NCBI RefSeq assembly: GCF_018991925.1
Contig: NW_024738608.1
Span: 392,425-456,424 of the forward strand
Direction: 5' to 3'
DNA from: Homarus americanus
Lineage: Eukaryota; Arthropoda; Malacostraca; Decapoda; Nephropidae
Length of the DNA stretch: 64,000 nt
Shown here: one piece after another, positions 35,642 to 46,104 of the stretch
How the letters are laid out: every line of letters begins with the position of its first letter
How positions within the stretch are numbered: the first letter of the stretch is position 1
The notes under the pieces: generated by a model
What the model was told of the DNA's origin: nothing
The model's database searches: none
The model's input: the letters and a program-made list of their open reading frames with translations, nothing else
Translations under genes and position numbers: made by a program

Positions 35642-35679
35642 ACACACGAAAACACTTATTTCCCACCTCTTCCCTCAAA

Positions 35680-35890
35680 CATCCACCCACCCACACCCCG
35701 CCCTCTACCCCCACACTCCTTCACCACCACACACACCTTCACCACCCCCACCCTACTTTCACCACCCCCACACACCTTCACCACCCCCACATACCTTCAT
35801 CACCCACCCATCCGTCCCCACACACCTTCACCACCCACCCCTCCACCCCCACACACCTTCACCAGCACCCTCCTCCACCTCCCACACATA
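35680..35890. repeat. C/A-rich minisatellite (CACACCTTCACCACCCC)
   Basis: About nine irregular units of ACACACCTTCACCACCCCCA type, with CATCCACCC variants. The tract is almost free of G on the plus strand. Confidence 0.88.
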
Positions 35891-35895
35891 GGAGA

Positions 35896-36060
35896 TGGTA
35901 TCCTCTGTCCTACTCTATATAAAAGACCCAAGGATGAGCTCGGGCAAGAGAATTGAAAATCGAATCCTCTCTCCTACAAAGACTAGAGCATCGAACCCCA
36001 ATAAGCCCACGTCAGCGAGAACCAATGAGGACTGGATTAGATTCTCTTTGTAGCCATAAT
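35896..36060 (+). promoter_or_regulatory. Possible TATA-type core promoter
   Basis: A good TATA box, TATATAAAAG, lies at 35916-35925 in otherwise unique DNA. ATGs at 35934 and 36028 follow but open only short frames. No initiator (TCAGT) is evident near 35945-35950. Two copies of ATCCTCTSTCCTAC (about 35900 and 35964) suggest a small duplication. The assignment is weak. Confidence 0.15.
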
Positions 36061-36202
36061 TCAAACTTGATGGGTTTCCTTATTGCAGTTTAATACGATT
36101 AATTTACTGTTAACCTGAAGGAATGTGATATGTGTTGTCAAGGGGTGTGGGAGGGGAGGAGGAGGAGGAAGAGGCGGGAGGAGGGAGTTTATTGTTCTTT
36201 GT

Positions 36203-36206
<4 letters not shown>

Positions 36207-36268
<62 letters not shown>
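36207..36268. repeat. (GA)n microsatellite
   Basis: About 31 uninterrupted GA units follow a GGAGGAGGAGG purine run at 36150-36190. Confidence 0.97.
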
Positions 36269-36271
<3 letters not shown>

Positions 36272-36524
36272 TATGCATTTCAAGATGGTTGTACTGTATA
36301 ATCGAATTCTAAATAATGGACTTTCTAGTGGAATTGAATCCTATTGAATCAAGATTCTAATCAACAAAGGAGGATTAAGATGCGTATAATCCTTGGTGAG
36401 TGTGATATTGATAATCCCAATCACGATTCACGGCGATGATTAACGTGTAGGGATGTGCAGTCTAATTCATTATATGCCCAAAAAAAATTGCAGAAAAAAT
36501 TGGCTGAAACCTTTTTGCAAATTT

Positions 36525-36785
36525 TGGAAGAGAAAAAGAGAGAGCGTTTGCCTGTGCGTGAGGTTGTATTATGAACAGAAAATGAGAGAGAGAGAGAGAA
36601 GCAAAGAGAAAACGATAGAGAGAAAAAAGAAAAATGTAAAAGAAACGCAGAAATAAAGAAACAAAGAAAAAAATAATAGCATAAGGAGAGAAAGAAACAG
36701 AAAAGAGTAGGAGGCGAAGAGAGACTGAGAAAAACAGTAGGAGAGAAAGAGACAAAAAAAGAGAGAAAGACAGAAAAATAAGACA
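36525..36785. repeat. Purine-rich low-complexity tract
   Basis: Nearly all A and G on the plus strand (GAGAGAGAAAG and AAAGAGAGAAAGAC words). Frames on both strands (67, 97 and 133 codons) are compositional. Confidence 0.8.
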
Positions 36786-37121
36786 TCAGTGGATACTTCT
36801 CTTTAATCTCTATGACAAACAAACATTATAAACGACTTAGAGAGTTTTAGTGAGAGACCAACAAAAAAAAAAAAAAACTGCCTGAGTAATTTTTTTCCTA
36901 TCATTTTTCCCCCGAACTTTTTACTTACGAGGATATGAAATAACTTTGGACCTCCATTTTCAACTAAGTTTTTGAACAATGAGCTTAAAATTCCATTGAA
37001 GTTATTGTTCTCGGAAGTGAGTTAGCGTTGAAGGCGTTTAGTAGCGTTGAAATACCGCATTGATGTTTGTCTTAAATTGAAAGCATTTTGTGATATATTA
37101 TAAACGCACATAGTTTAATAC

Positions 37122-37122
<1 letters not shown>
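36786..37122. other. AT-rich unique DNA
   Basis: Nothing recognised, apart from a direct near-repeat of GTTAGCGTTGAAGGCGTT / GTAGCGTTGAAATACC near 37021-37056. The interval 36269-36524 is similar. Confidence 0.5.

Positions 37123-37153
<31 letters not shown>
37123..37153. repeat. (CA)n microsatellite
   Basis: About 15 CA units. Confidence 0.95.
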
Positions 37154-37156
<3 letters not shown>

Positions 37157-37224
37157 TATACATACGCACACATATACGTAAACTCCCCTAAGATATACAT
37201 AACTATACAGAATATACGTGTGGA

Positions 37225-37800
37225 CACTTAATAATCACCAAGTTTTCTGGTCTTCACCTCTAAACCAGTGCTTCCTCTTTCTCTCCTTTTCTCCCCTTCC
37301 TCTTCTCTTTTTCTTCTCTCCCCATTCTACCCATACCTCTTCTCTACCCTTTCCTCCTTTTAGTCATTCCTCCCTCTTCTCCCCCCTCTTCTCATTTTAC
37401 TGATTCCTGCTTACACACGCTCTTAATTTACCTATCCTTCTCTCCCCTATCCTTATATTAACCCAATCTTTCCTCCTCTCTCCGTTATAACTATCCTTTT
37501 CTCCCTCGTCCTCATTTTACCTCATCTCTCCTCTCTCATTCATCACCGTTTTAACTCTGAAGACACACACACACACGTTCATCTTTCCTTCTCCTCCTAC
37601 TCTTCCTTCTCTTCTTCTTTCTCCTTTACATCCCCCCCCCACCTCCTGTTTCTCCTCATCGTCTTTTTTTTCTTGCTCCTCCATTTCCTCTTATTCTTTC
37701 TCTTCCTCCCCCACTATCCCCTGCTCCTCATCCTCTACCCACCACCACCACCACCTCTTCCTCCTATTCCTCTCTTCTACCACCTCTCCTCCTATTCTCA
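37225..37800. repeat. Pyrimidine-rich low-complexity tract
   Basis: About 570 bases are dominated by CTCCTCTT, CCTTTTCTCC and CCACCACCACC words on the plus strand, with a (CA)n piece at 37563-37575. It has mirror-like polypyrimidine stretches that could form triplex DNA. Confidence 0.75.
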
Positions 37801-38138
37801 CTCCTCCTACGGGACGGCAGAGGACCGGACGGCAGACGGTGAAGAGGAATCTGCCAGTTTTTTCCCCCGTCGATACCTGCCAACACTCTCAAGTCAGAAG
37901 GGCAGGTGAGGCATACACTAAATGCCTCACTACCTGTAAATGTCTCCATCCAGGTCATTATAACTCAGGTAAAGGTACAAGCGAGAAGACCCGCCATGAC
38001 TCAGCTGTTGGGAGGAGGAAACGGAGGGGGGAGAGAGGGAAGAGGAGTGGGGGAAGGAGGAGGAGGACGGGGAGGATGGGGGTAGGGGTGCTGGATGGCT
38101 CATTAAGACCAGGTGTTGCTGAGTCACGTGTGAGACAG
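37801..38138. other. Unique sequence with a donor-like CAG|GTGAGG
   Basis: A plus-strand frame through 37815-37905 (EDRTADGEEESASFF) ends at GGGCAG|GTGAGG (GT at 37906). That would suit a terminal or internal exon, but no acceptor or homology supports it. A purine-rich block (GAGGAGGAAACGGAGG, GGAGGAGGAGGACGG) occupies 38010-38090. Confidence 0.2.
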
Positions 38139-38412
38139 TTGTGAGTGGGGTGTGGTCAAGGGGTAGATGTGCGTGGGGTGTGGTTATGAGTTATGTGTGA
38201 GTGTGTTATGTGTGCGTGGGGTGGTTATGAGTTTGGTATGAGGGGTGGTTATGAGTTAGGTATGAGTGGGGTGTAGTTATGTGTGAGTGGGGTGTGGTTA
38301 TGAGATAAGTATGAGTGGGGTGTGGTTATGAGTTAGGTTTGAGTGGGGTGTGGTTATGAGTTAGGTTTGAGTGGGGTGAAATTATGAGTTAGGTGTGAGT
38401 GGGGTGTAGTTA
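38139..38412. repeat. 28-bp minisatellite (GAGTGGGGTGTGGTTATGAG)
   Basis: About ten units of GAGTGGGGTGTGGTTATGAG plus TTAGGTTT-type ends. The units are T/G-rich, and several differ by deletions. Confidence 0.93.
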
Positions 38413-38547
38413 GTTGAGTCATCCTAGTTATGAGGAAGTTGTGAATCGAGTTTGCCATGAGTCAACTGTGAGTCAGATGCGTAAAAGAATCAATTTTACA
38501 CAACCGCTTGAATCCATAGTGAGGAGAGTCATGCAAAGGCCCTTATG

Positions 38548-38550
<3 letters not shown>
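38413..38550. other. Unique spacer
   Basis: Short unique stretch between the 28-bp array and a (CT)n run. Nothing recognised. Confidence 0.5.

Positions 38551-38581
<31 letters not shown>
38551..38581. repeat. (CT)n microsatellite
   Basis: About 15 CT units; a short (GT)n follows at 38643-38658. Confidence 0.95.
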
Positions 38582-38584
<3 letters not shown>

Positions 38585-38659
38585 CATTGATTTTATAATA
38601 CGCGCCATATTTCATCTATATTACATAAGATCGAAATTATTTGTGTGTGTGTGTGTGTA

Positions 38660-39410
38660 TCAAATAAATTATATATACCTTGTACTAACATTACCTAATA
38701 TATTTCAATACTGTTCTATGTAACCTGTACTGCCCTTTATCGAGTTCATTCTGCCTTATATGTCTCATCTCGTGGTGCTTATACAGAAGACCACGAAGCT
38801 GAAGCACTGAAAACTATACTGTCAGTTTAATTCAGTTTACTGCTGTGTGTCGACTAATGAAATAACTGCCCCCCCTCCTCTCTCCACTCCGGGTGTAATT
38901 AATCATTGTATATAGATCTTCTAAATTATATTAAATACTACAAATTATCTCCTAATTATATAATAAACACTAAACACTTTAAATTTAACTAATAAACCTA
39001 TAAACTGAATAAATAAGGACAATTAGATATATTTACGTAAACAATGATTATTAAAGCAAATATAATTTCTGACAGGTAAAAATATCAAGAGTTATTAACA
39101 TTGATAATAAAAAATAATTCTTTCACACTTAGAGATTCTCCTTAAGCTCTTATTATGCTCCATCAATGTGAAATATTCCTGAATTACATATGCCTGTCAT
39201 TAAGACATTTATTAGTGTGTTCTGCTATGTAATTAAATTAACATAATTACCATTGCACAATTCACGGGAGCTAATTATATTTTGCAATTAAGTCTTCAGT
39301 GACACGTGATTACATATGAGATTACGATAATGTTATGCATGGATGAGTAGATGAAGGAATGTAGAGACAGGGACAGACAGATAACGAGACAAATAGAATA
39401 CGAGAGATAG

Positions 39411-39411
<1 letters not shown>
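38660..39411. other. AT-rich unique DNA
   Basis: I see no gene, RNA or named repeat in this 750-base stretch. Confidence 0.55.
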
Positions 39412-39474
<63 letters not shown>

Positions 39475-39535
39475 CGGTTTATTAATAGAGTTGCAGCCGG
39501 TGGCTGAAAATATACAAACTTACATTTAATTTAGA
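39412..39535 (-). repeat. Retroelement 3' tail: hairpin, AATAAA, (ATT)n
   Basis: Minus-strand counterpart of the block at 35530-35641. In element orientation it reads TGTATATTTTCAGCC, loop ACC, GGCTGCAACTCT, TTAATAAACCGTTT, then about 18 ATT units (39414-39471 on plus as AAT). The hairpin arms are identical in both copies, while the loops differ. Confidence 0.7.
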
Positions 39536-39602
39536 CATAATGATATAATATGCGCTGAATACATTTACAGGGCTGTATGTATGGATGTATTAATGGATGG
39601 AT

Positions 39603-39607
<5 letters not shown>

Positions 39608-39632
<25 letters not shown>
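39608..39632. repeat. (GA)n microsatellite
   Basis: About 12 GA units, after GGATGGATGGATA. The unique DNA on either side (39536-39607 and 39633-39875) shows nothing else. Confidence 0.92.
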
Positions 39633-39633
<1 letters not shown>

Positions 39634-39879
39634 TTCTTATTACACCCGAGTGTCTGTAAACAGCGTAATTTGAAGGAGCGAGAGATAAAAAGTATCATGA
39701 GTACGTTTGTTCATTTACTTGTCTTCGTTATATTCCCTCGACTCAACTAACCTGCATCGTACAAACTGCTTTATGAATATTAATTAGCAGAAAGATCCAC
39801 ACTCCTAAATTATGCCGCACAGTTTAAATCTTCACCCCCACACACTTGCCGTCAATGACTCTGCTTCATTATAAAATCG

Positions 39880-42530
39880 ATGATGATGATGAGTGGTGAA
39901 CTAAGGATGTAGTCGGCGGTGCCACTGGATGTGGCTGTGGAGTCCGATCCTTGACCCATAGACTATGGCACGTTGGGCAGGATAGCTCCGGGTTGGTGAG
40001 GGGTCTCTGGGACCGCGTTTATGTCTCCTTTCCTTCGTGCACATCTGGGTCTGTTACGCTCGTTCTCGAGATTTTGGACGCCTTGAGTACAAGTGGAGCG
40101 CCAAAGACTTTGGTCGGGTGCAATGGTCTCGAGATCATTTGGAGGAATGTTAAATTTTCTGAGCGTCATTCAGAGTTGGTCTTTGTACCTTTTTCATTGT
40201 CCTCCAGTCTTGCGGCGTGCCTCGGGGAGCTGCCCGTAGAGGATCTGGCAGGGGAGTCGGTGCTCTGCCATTGCATTTGTCGCTTCGCCAGAAATGCCTC
40301 TATGCTGGTGGTGTTGGCGTGCAGGAGGTTGTCAGTACGAGGGACTTAGTCCTGCCAGGTCAGACCACGAATGCGCTGCAAAAAACGGATATGGAAGGCC
40401 TCGAGAGATCTAATGTGCCTTTGGTAGTTTGGTACGTAATCCATGCCTCCGAACCGAATAAGATGGTGGAAATACAGACAGCTTGGTAAACAGAAAGTTT
40501 GGTTGTGACACTTAGGCTGTTACTGTCGAATACCCTGGAACGCAGACGGCCACAGGCGGCGACTGCAAAATTGATCCAGGCCTCGATCTCCTCGTCGATG
40601 TTGTGTTTGTGGGAAAGAACGCTACCGAGATAATTGAAATTTTCTAATTGTTTGGCAGGTTCTCCATTGACCAGGAATGCAGGTGGTGGGTCTGCGCCTC
40701 TGTGTTGAGCAATTATATCCGTTTTAAGGATGTTAACTTGCAGTCTAATAACATAAGGAACATAAGGATGGAGGAAACTGCAGCGGGCCTATTGGCCCAT
40801 ACTGGGCAGTCCCGTTTACACCCAACCCCTATTGCTCATATGAGCATCCAACCTATGTTTGAAGCAATTCAGCGTATTCGAGTTAATGATGATATTTGGT
40901 AACTTGTTCCATTCATCCACTACTCTGTTTCCAAACCAGTGTTTACCTATTTCACGCCTGTGTTGGAAAGCCTCTGGAGAGTGAGCAACGAGCGTGCAGT
41001 CGTCAGCATATTGGAGCTCCAGGAGGTGAGAGGTCGACGTTTTTGTTATTGCCTTGAGGCGGCGGAGGTTGAACAGGGTGCCGTCTAAACGGAATTGGAT
41101 CTTCACGCCGTCATCGTCGTTCATGAGTTATGGCTGATCAGGGTCAGTGCTGTGAGGTGAGATTAATGATGACGGTGGCCAAAACGCACCCCTGTTTCAC
41201 ACAGGCCTCAACACTAAAGGGTTTGGACTTGGTTCCTCCTGCAAGTACAGAGGCTTGGATGTCCTCAGAAGTTCTTGAGAATTTTAAGAAACTTTGGAGG
41301 CATGCCAAACTTATAAAGAACTGTCCACAGCAGTTCTCTATTGACGGTATCGAAAGCTTTCGATAAGTCGATGAAAGCTATGTAGAGGTCATGGTTCTGT
41401 TCATGGCATTTTTTCTTGTAGTTGCCGCATCGCAAAGATCATATCAGTTGTGCTGCGATCTTTACGGAAGCCACATTGCGTCTCAGGCAAAGTGGACTCA
41501 GTTGTGTGCTGGGCTAATCTGAAGAGCATAATTCTGGCAAGTACTTTACCTGCCATAACGAACAGTCACCTGTTATCTTGTAGATTGCGATGATGTTTGA
41601 ATTCCGCCATTCTTTTGGGACGCTTTTGGTAGACCAGGTGGCAAGAATGAGTTGGTGGAGACGCTGCAGGAGAAGGTAGCCTCTGTTATTAAACATTTCC
41701 GAAGGCAGGTTCTTGACAACTCGAAAGGTTTCAGAGAACTCGGGTGCCACTTCGAGTTCTACCCCTGGGGAAACTCTGGGATGTTATCTAATATGTTGGG
41801 CTTAGTGTTCTGCCCATCGATCCAGGATTTGCTGTTTGTCCTTGAGGAGTTCACCACCGAGTGATCTCACTGGAGCGATGTTATGCTAGACGGGACCATG
41901 AATGGCTTTGATAGAATTGTAGAAGCCCCGATGATCGTTCTCGTTGGTAAAGGTCTGGATTTCTTGAGCTCGGGCTTGCCACCACTTGTGTTCCATGTTT
42001 CTCAAAGTCCTCTGTACTTCGGCCCTAAGTGAACAGCAGTTGGTTCTGAGGGCAGTAGATTGTAGGTTTGAGAGTAAAGCACCGTGGGCTTTATTTCGGG
42101 TTGCAAGAAGCCATCAGCGTTCTCATCAAACCAGTCCCGGTGACGTTGTCTGGTAATGCCGAGGATGTCCATTGCAACTTCATATATGGGCAAGCGGAGG
42201 TTGTTCTAATCATTGTCTACGTCTATTGTGTTGCTGCTTAAATCGAATGTGGGTATGAAAGACAGACGTACAGCTAGAGTACTTCTGCTCCGAGATCCCT
42301 TACAGAATCTGCCTGGGTTCACAAGACACCCAGTTACCGTGCGTTGTCACGAAGAAGCACTGAAGGGTCTTGCTGACGTAGAGCTGTATACCGGCAGGGG
42401 AGAGACTTACACACTCTACTCTCCCCTTTCACGACAAGGGCTAACCGGCAGCAGTAGCTGAAAACGTAAGAGTAGCAAGCAGAGCTGCACCTTAACACTA
42501 CCGCACTAGACGCCTCACACCACCCTGTGG
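39880..42530 (-). pseudogene. C2H2-tailed LINE, endonuclease lost, interrupted by a CR1-type fragment
   Basis: Second copy of the family at 10530-11340, here keeping the reverse transcriptase. In element order on the minus strand: the 5' module (42530-42260), shared with the first copy; an abrupt join to the endonuclease-RT linker (EVAMDILGITRQRHRDWFDEN at about 42180-42115); RT (LLLQRLHQLILATWSTKSVP and EWRNSNIIAIYK at about 41670-41590; FIDLSKAFDTVNRELLW at about 41375-41325; VKQGCVLA near 41185; LQYADDC at about 41020-41000); the insertion at 40741-40962; then KTDII...NGEPAKQLENFNYLGSVLS (about 40720-40620), CGRLRSRVF and SVYQAVC (about 40550-40475). The C-terminus (NIPPNDLETIAPDQSLW at about 40150-40100) ends at a CPTCH half-finger near 39985. 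Frameshifts and stops are many. The missing endonuclease must have gone by internal deletion. Confidence 0.85.
40741..40962 (-). mobile_element. CR1-type LINE 3' fragment nested in the C2H2-tailed LINE
   Basis: The minus strand reads HRREIGKHWFGNRVVDEWNK, then LPN and FKHRLDAHMSN. This is the same conserved C-terminus as in the LINE at 407-2960 (FRREIGRNWFTNRV...DEWNKLS). It ends in a TTCCTTATG tandem near 40745-40765 that matches the other copy's TTCTTATG tail. It splits the host element between YADDC and KTDII, and about a dozen host codons seem to be missing. I see no clear target-site duplication. It is therefore younger than the host LINE. Confidence 0.85.
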
Positions 42531-42734
42531 ATAGCACCCACCAACACATATAATAAAAATGGTTGCCCCTCGTGTACGAGGATGGCCGGCCCAAGGGACA
42601 CCTAGGCGTGAATCGTTTAAGGTGTACATTAGGTGTCGCCAACACAACAACCACAACTTAAGTTAACGAGTTGCATGACCCAGTGTCAAGGAATAGTCCG
42701 ATAAGACCGGTCAACTCGCCAACTGCACTGGCTA
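42531..42734. other. Unique spacer between LINE and SINE
   Basis: This 200-base stretch, with CCTCGTGTACGAGG (a palindrome-like string near 42569-42582), has no identified content. The CGAACCC-type SINE body follows. Confidence 0.4.
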
Positions 42735-42870
42735 ACCATTACCCTGGAATACGATCCGGAAATCGATTAACATTCAGCTTCCCAATTACTGTTGGGTGGA
42801 CAGAGGCAACTGGCGTAAAGAAACTTGCCCATTGTTTCACCCTGCCAAGGGATCGAACCCGGGACCACAC
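42735..42870 (-). repeat. Decapod-type tRNA-derived SINE, head lost
   Basis: In minus orientation the block begins CCCGGGTTCGATCCCTTGGC, a perfect PolIII B box (GGTTCGATCCC). It continues GCAGGGTGAAACAATGGGCA, then AGTTTCTTTACGCC, GTTGCCTCTGTCCACCCAAC, AGTAATTGGGAAGCTGAA and TGTTAATCGATT. The series of AATGGGCAAGTTTC, a CTGTNCACC-like string and CAGTAAxTGGGNANCTG is what I remember of SINEs abundant in decapod crustaceans. The A-box half is missing, replaced by (CA)n at 42868-42880. It is not a tRNA gene. Confidence 0.65.
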
Positions 42871-42880
42871 ACACACACAC

Positions 42881-43054
42881 ATACCACATTTAACATATAT
42901 ATTACATTTTAATGTTGTGGAATTTTCAGAGTAGAGTTCAAGGTGTGTGTTGGGTGTCTTACGTGCAAACTGGGTTTACGTATATTAAATTTTCTAACAT
43001 CATCATCCTTGTCATCATCATTATCATCTACATCCAGTTCCTAGATCATTAAAA

Positions 43055-43095
<41 letters not shown>

Positions 43096-43432
43096 TACAT
43101 CCTCTACCATCCGTCTCTTCCACGCCTCTCTGAACTCCTAGAAATTTCTGTATAAATTTTCCATCAATATAAATAACTAAGACAGGTGAGACAGGTAGTC
43201 ATAGTTTCGTCAGAATTATAAAGTTAACAGGTGTATTAGACACGTTCTCGGGGTATCATGAAACCTGGGATTCTGAGTGTCACTAAACAATGCCACCAAT
43301 CCTCAGTGACAAGACCTGACACAACTATTCTGATTGGGTGTGACTTCCAATCTTTACTCACTTATTACAAAGCTCACTTATTCCAATCATCTTGTCAATG
43401 AAGTTGTCTAAGTGTTTACGGTTCATTTTGGT
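42881..43432. other. Unique DNA with (CT)n
   Basis: Contains a (CT)n run at 43053-43095, interrupted once by TTT. The rest is AT-rich and unassigned. Confidence 0.55.
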
Positions 43433-43625
43433 AGAAAATTGGGTGTATTTGTTTATTATTGTTTTGGTGGAAGTTTGTGTGTACTTGTTTATTATTGTTT
43501 TAGTGGAAGTTTGTGTGTACTTGTTTATTATTGTCATGGTGGAAGTTTGTGTGTACTTGTTTATTATTGTTTTAGTGGAAGTTTGTGTGTACTTGTTTAT
43601 CATTGTCTTGGTGGAAGTATATCGA
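43433..43625. repeat. 36-bp tandem repeat (GTGGAAGTTTGTGTGTACTT)
   Basis: About five copies of a 36-bp unit, GTGGAAGTTTGTGTGTACTT plus GTTTATTATTGTTTTG. The period is divisible by three, giving repeated 12-residue frames on both strands (VEVCVYLFIIVL on plus) that look like membrane segments but are repeat by-products. GTTTGTTTGTTTG follows at about 43684-43720. Confidence 0.95.
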
Positions 43626-43820
43626 AGTTTTCACAGGTGGTTCTTGGTAGAGTTGGTTAATTATAATGATTACTAACATGTTTTGTTTGTTTATTTATTT
43701 GTTTGTTTGTTTGTTTGTTTTTACTTTTCAGTGGAAGGATTTGAATTTCACTAAATCTGGCGTTGTGTTTTGTTTCCTATTTTAGTGGCGTTATTTGAAG
43801 TGTTTTACTGTTTTCTCGAG

Positions 43821-43823
<3 letters not shown>

Positions 43824-43901
<78 letters not shown>
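43824..43901. repeat. (GT)n microsatellite, 39 units
   Basis: Pure GT run, Z-DNA-prone. Frames through it (poly-Cys/Val) are by-products. Confidence 0.98.
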
Positions 43902-44054
43902 TTTTTTTGCGATTGTTTCTTAGATTTTCTCTTTTATGTCTATTATTTATTGGCGAGTTATATTTATTTTTAAACGATGCTCCTTGAAGTTGTCGTGTTT
44001 ATGATGATTATTTTTCTGGGGATTATTTTTTTTTTTACTATTTTCTAGAGGATT

Positions 44055-44265
44055 GCGACGACAAAAACAACGACAATGACGACAATAACAACAACAATAA
44101 TAACAACGACAATGACAACCACAACGACGATGACAAACACAATAAAGACGACAACAACAACAACAATGATAACAAAGACAATGAAGACAATAACAACGAC
44201 ACTAATAACAACTACGACAGCAACAAAAACAACGATAAACACAACAACGAAAACAAAAAAACAAC
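44055..44265. repeat. AAC/GAC-rich imperfect trinucleotide tract
   Basis: About 210 bases of AACAACGACAATGACGAC type, with almost no T or G except in GAC/ATG. The plus frame is Thr-rich and the minus frame Val/Ile-rich, both compositional. Confidence 0.9.
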
Positions 44266-44405
44266 GAAGATGAAGGCGGCGTCACAAGTCAAGGCCGAGT
44301 GATGAGGTCAAGTAGTGTCACAAGACCCATCTGTGCTGCAACAAGTAAGGTCTTGAGGCTGGCACACTCAGGCGGTTCATATACCCATTAAAAGTTAAAA
44401 CAACA

Positions 44406-44407
<2 letters not shown>

Positions 44408-44457
<50 letters not shown>
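44408..44457. repeat. (CT)n microsatellite
   Basis: About 25 CT units. Confidence 0.97.
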
Positions 44458-44460
<3 letters not shown>

Positions 44461-45116
44461 GGTCAGATGATTCAGACACAAAACCAGACTTATATCTCCT
44501 ACTCTTGTTTTATTAATATATTTACCTTAGTATATTATACCGTGTAAATAAATAAAAATGGTAAAATAAATGAGAAAATGAATACATGTTTGATGTAACA
44601 AATAAACAGTGCAACCAGGTATTATGAAATAGAATCCTGTATTAATGTTTCTATGAAGTAATAAAGTATCATTATAGAAATATATATGACTAATAAATAT
44701 AGAAATATTATAGAAAAATAATAAAGAAATAAAACTCTATGAAGGACAATAAAAAACATCAGAGGAAATATATCAGACACAACTCTTCATTAATATTATT
44801 CAAAAGATTATTAACATTGTGGTTCGTAAAGTTGATTTAAAATGTCTACAGAAGCAGGTAGTATATCTATTCACTACCTTGATCACTTATTCACAGGTAC
44901 ACAACCAACCTGGACTTCCATGAGGTCTTCATTCATCCGCTAGTTGGATTCTCAAAAATTTATATATTCATTTTTTTTCTCCCGAAAGTCAAGATAAGAA
45001 AAAGTTGGATATTAAATAGTTGAGTCTCGGTGATATTCCGACGCCATATTGACCTTCAGATGTGCTCAGGTATTATTGAAGGGAAAAATTAGCTTATGAT
45101 TTTTTTATAATTCTGG

Positions 45117-45117
<1 letters not shown>
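44458..45117. other. AT-rich unique DNA
   Basis: Rich in AATAAA words (44540-44760) but with no coding frame or named repeat. Confidence 0.55.

Positions 45118-45148
<31 letters not shown>
45118..45148. repeat. (GT)n microsatellite
   Basis: About 15 GT units. Confidence 0.95.
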
Positions 45149-45150
<2 letters not shown>

Positions 45151-45401
45151 TGGGGCGAGTTGGAGGGTTGGGTCTGCGTCGTTGGTAGGGAGAGAAAGCA
45201 GGGTTGATGTCAGGGAGGGAAGGGTGTTGGTATATTTTCTGGTTGAATGACAGTGGGGGTGTTTCCTCTCGGTGCCTCAGGGTCAGGGAGGAGTCCACAA
45301 GGTTCTTGATATTATTACAGGTTCCCAGGTCCCTCGCCCCTACTGAACATATTTAACATTAATGGATTGTAAGTATGTATTACTGCTTTGTTGTGCTGTG
45401 T

Positions 45402-45405
45402 GTAT

Positions 45406-45497
<92 letters not shown>
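45402..45497. repeat. (GT)n microsatellite, about 48 units
   Basis: One of the longest GT runs in the window, with single TATG interruptions on its left. The DNA between 45149 and 45401 is unique and unassigned. Confidence 0.98.
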
Positions 45498-45500
<3 letters not shown>

Positions 45501-45562
45501 TGTGGTTATGATCCTATGTGTGTTGCTCAGGTGTATGAGTATTTACGTGCAAGCATTCAAAC

Positions 45563-45662
45563 TTAACCTAACCTAACTTAACTTAACCTGACCATTTGGA
45601 ATAGGCCTTATTAATATTGGGCATCAATGCTAATTGTTAGTTGAGGTTAGGTTAGGTCAGCG
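45563..45662. repeat. Short inverted pair of CCTAA and TTAGG words
   Basis: CTTAACCTAACCTAACTTAA (45564-45583) and GAGGTTAGGTTAGGTCAG (45645-45662) face each other about 60 bases apart and could pair as a hairpin. Confidence 0.6.
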
Positions 45663-45864
45663 CCTATACAGACTGAGGCCCACATGACCAGCTAGCTATC
45701 TGTCTTGTATACGTGTTCACAAGACCTCGTGATGAGAAGGTGACAACACCTTCCCTACACAAGGTTAGGTGAGCACATGACCCCTCACCATCTACCTGGG
45801 TGGCCAAGACCCAGTTCAGTGACTACCTTTCATTAATTATCCGAAGAAAAAAACTTATGACCAG

Positions 45865-45995
45865 CTTCGCCACGCCCACAGATGCCCTTGATTGGTCATG
45901 AATTGTGGACTGTCACCATAAGCCCCGCCCTTCCCCAGTCTTCGGCTAATCATTGCGCTATACGTCAAATCAGTGGGCGGACCGATTGGCCAGGC
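45865..45995. promoter_or_regulatory. CCAAT/GC-box cluster, candidate proximal promoter
   Basis: Within 125 bases lie two inverted CCAAT boxes (GATTGGTCA near 45890, GATTGGCC near 45984), three GC/CACCC-type boxes (CCACGCCCAC near 45870, GCCCCGCCC at 45922-45930, GTGGGCGGA near 45974) and a CRE half-site TACGTCA at 45961. The density is unusual for this AT-rich window and resembles NF-Y/Sp-type proximal promoters. No TATA box, clear initiator or adjoining ORF is present, so direction is unknown. Confidence 0.3.
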
Positions 45996-46104
45996 TAGAC
46001 TGAGGGGAACCACTTAACTGCCCATTAATCCCACGCCAGGTAGCCTAAAATCTAACAGCTTGTAAATTATAGTTGACGCCGGAGCTGCCCTCACTCATTC
46101 CCTA

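Noticed and set aside
36421..36822. A 133-codon hydrophobic minus ORF.
   Set aside because: It lies across the A/G-rich tract at 36525-36785, so the Phe/Ser/Leu content is compositional.
39951..40489. Plus-strand ORFs of 132 and 90 codons.
   Set aside because: They are antisense shadows of the minus-strand LINE C-terminal region.
42840..42870. A tRNA gene, because of the perfect GGTTCGATCCC B box.
   Set aside because: No A box, acceptor stem or anticodon arm can be formed; the downstream sequence is the body of a tRNA-derived SINE.
43392..43676. A 94-codon plus ORF with five apparent membrane segments.
   Set aside because: The segments are exact copies of a 36-bp tandem repeat, and the minus strand is also open there.
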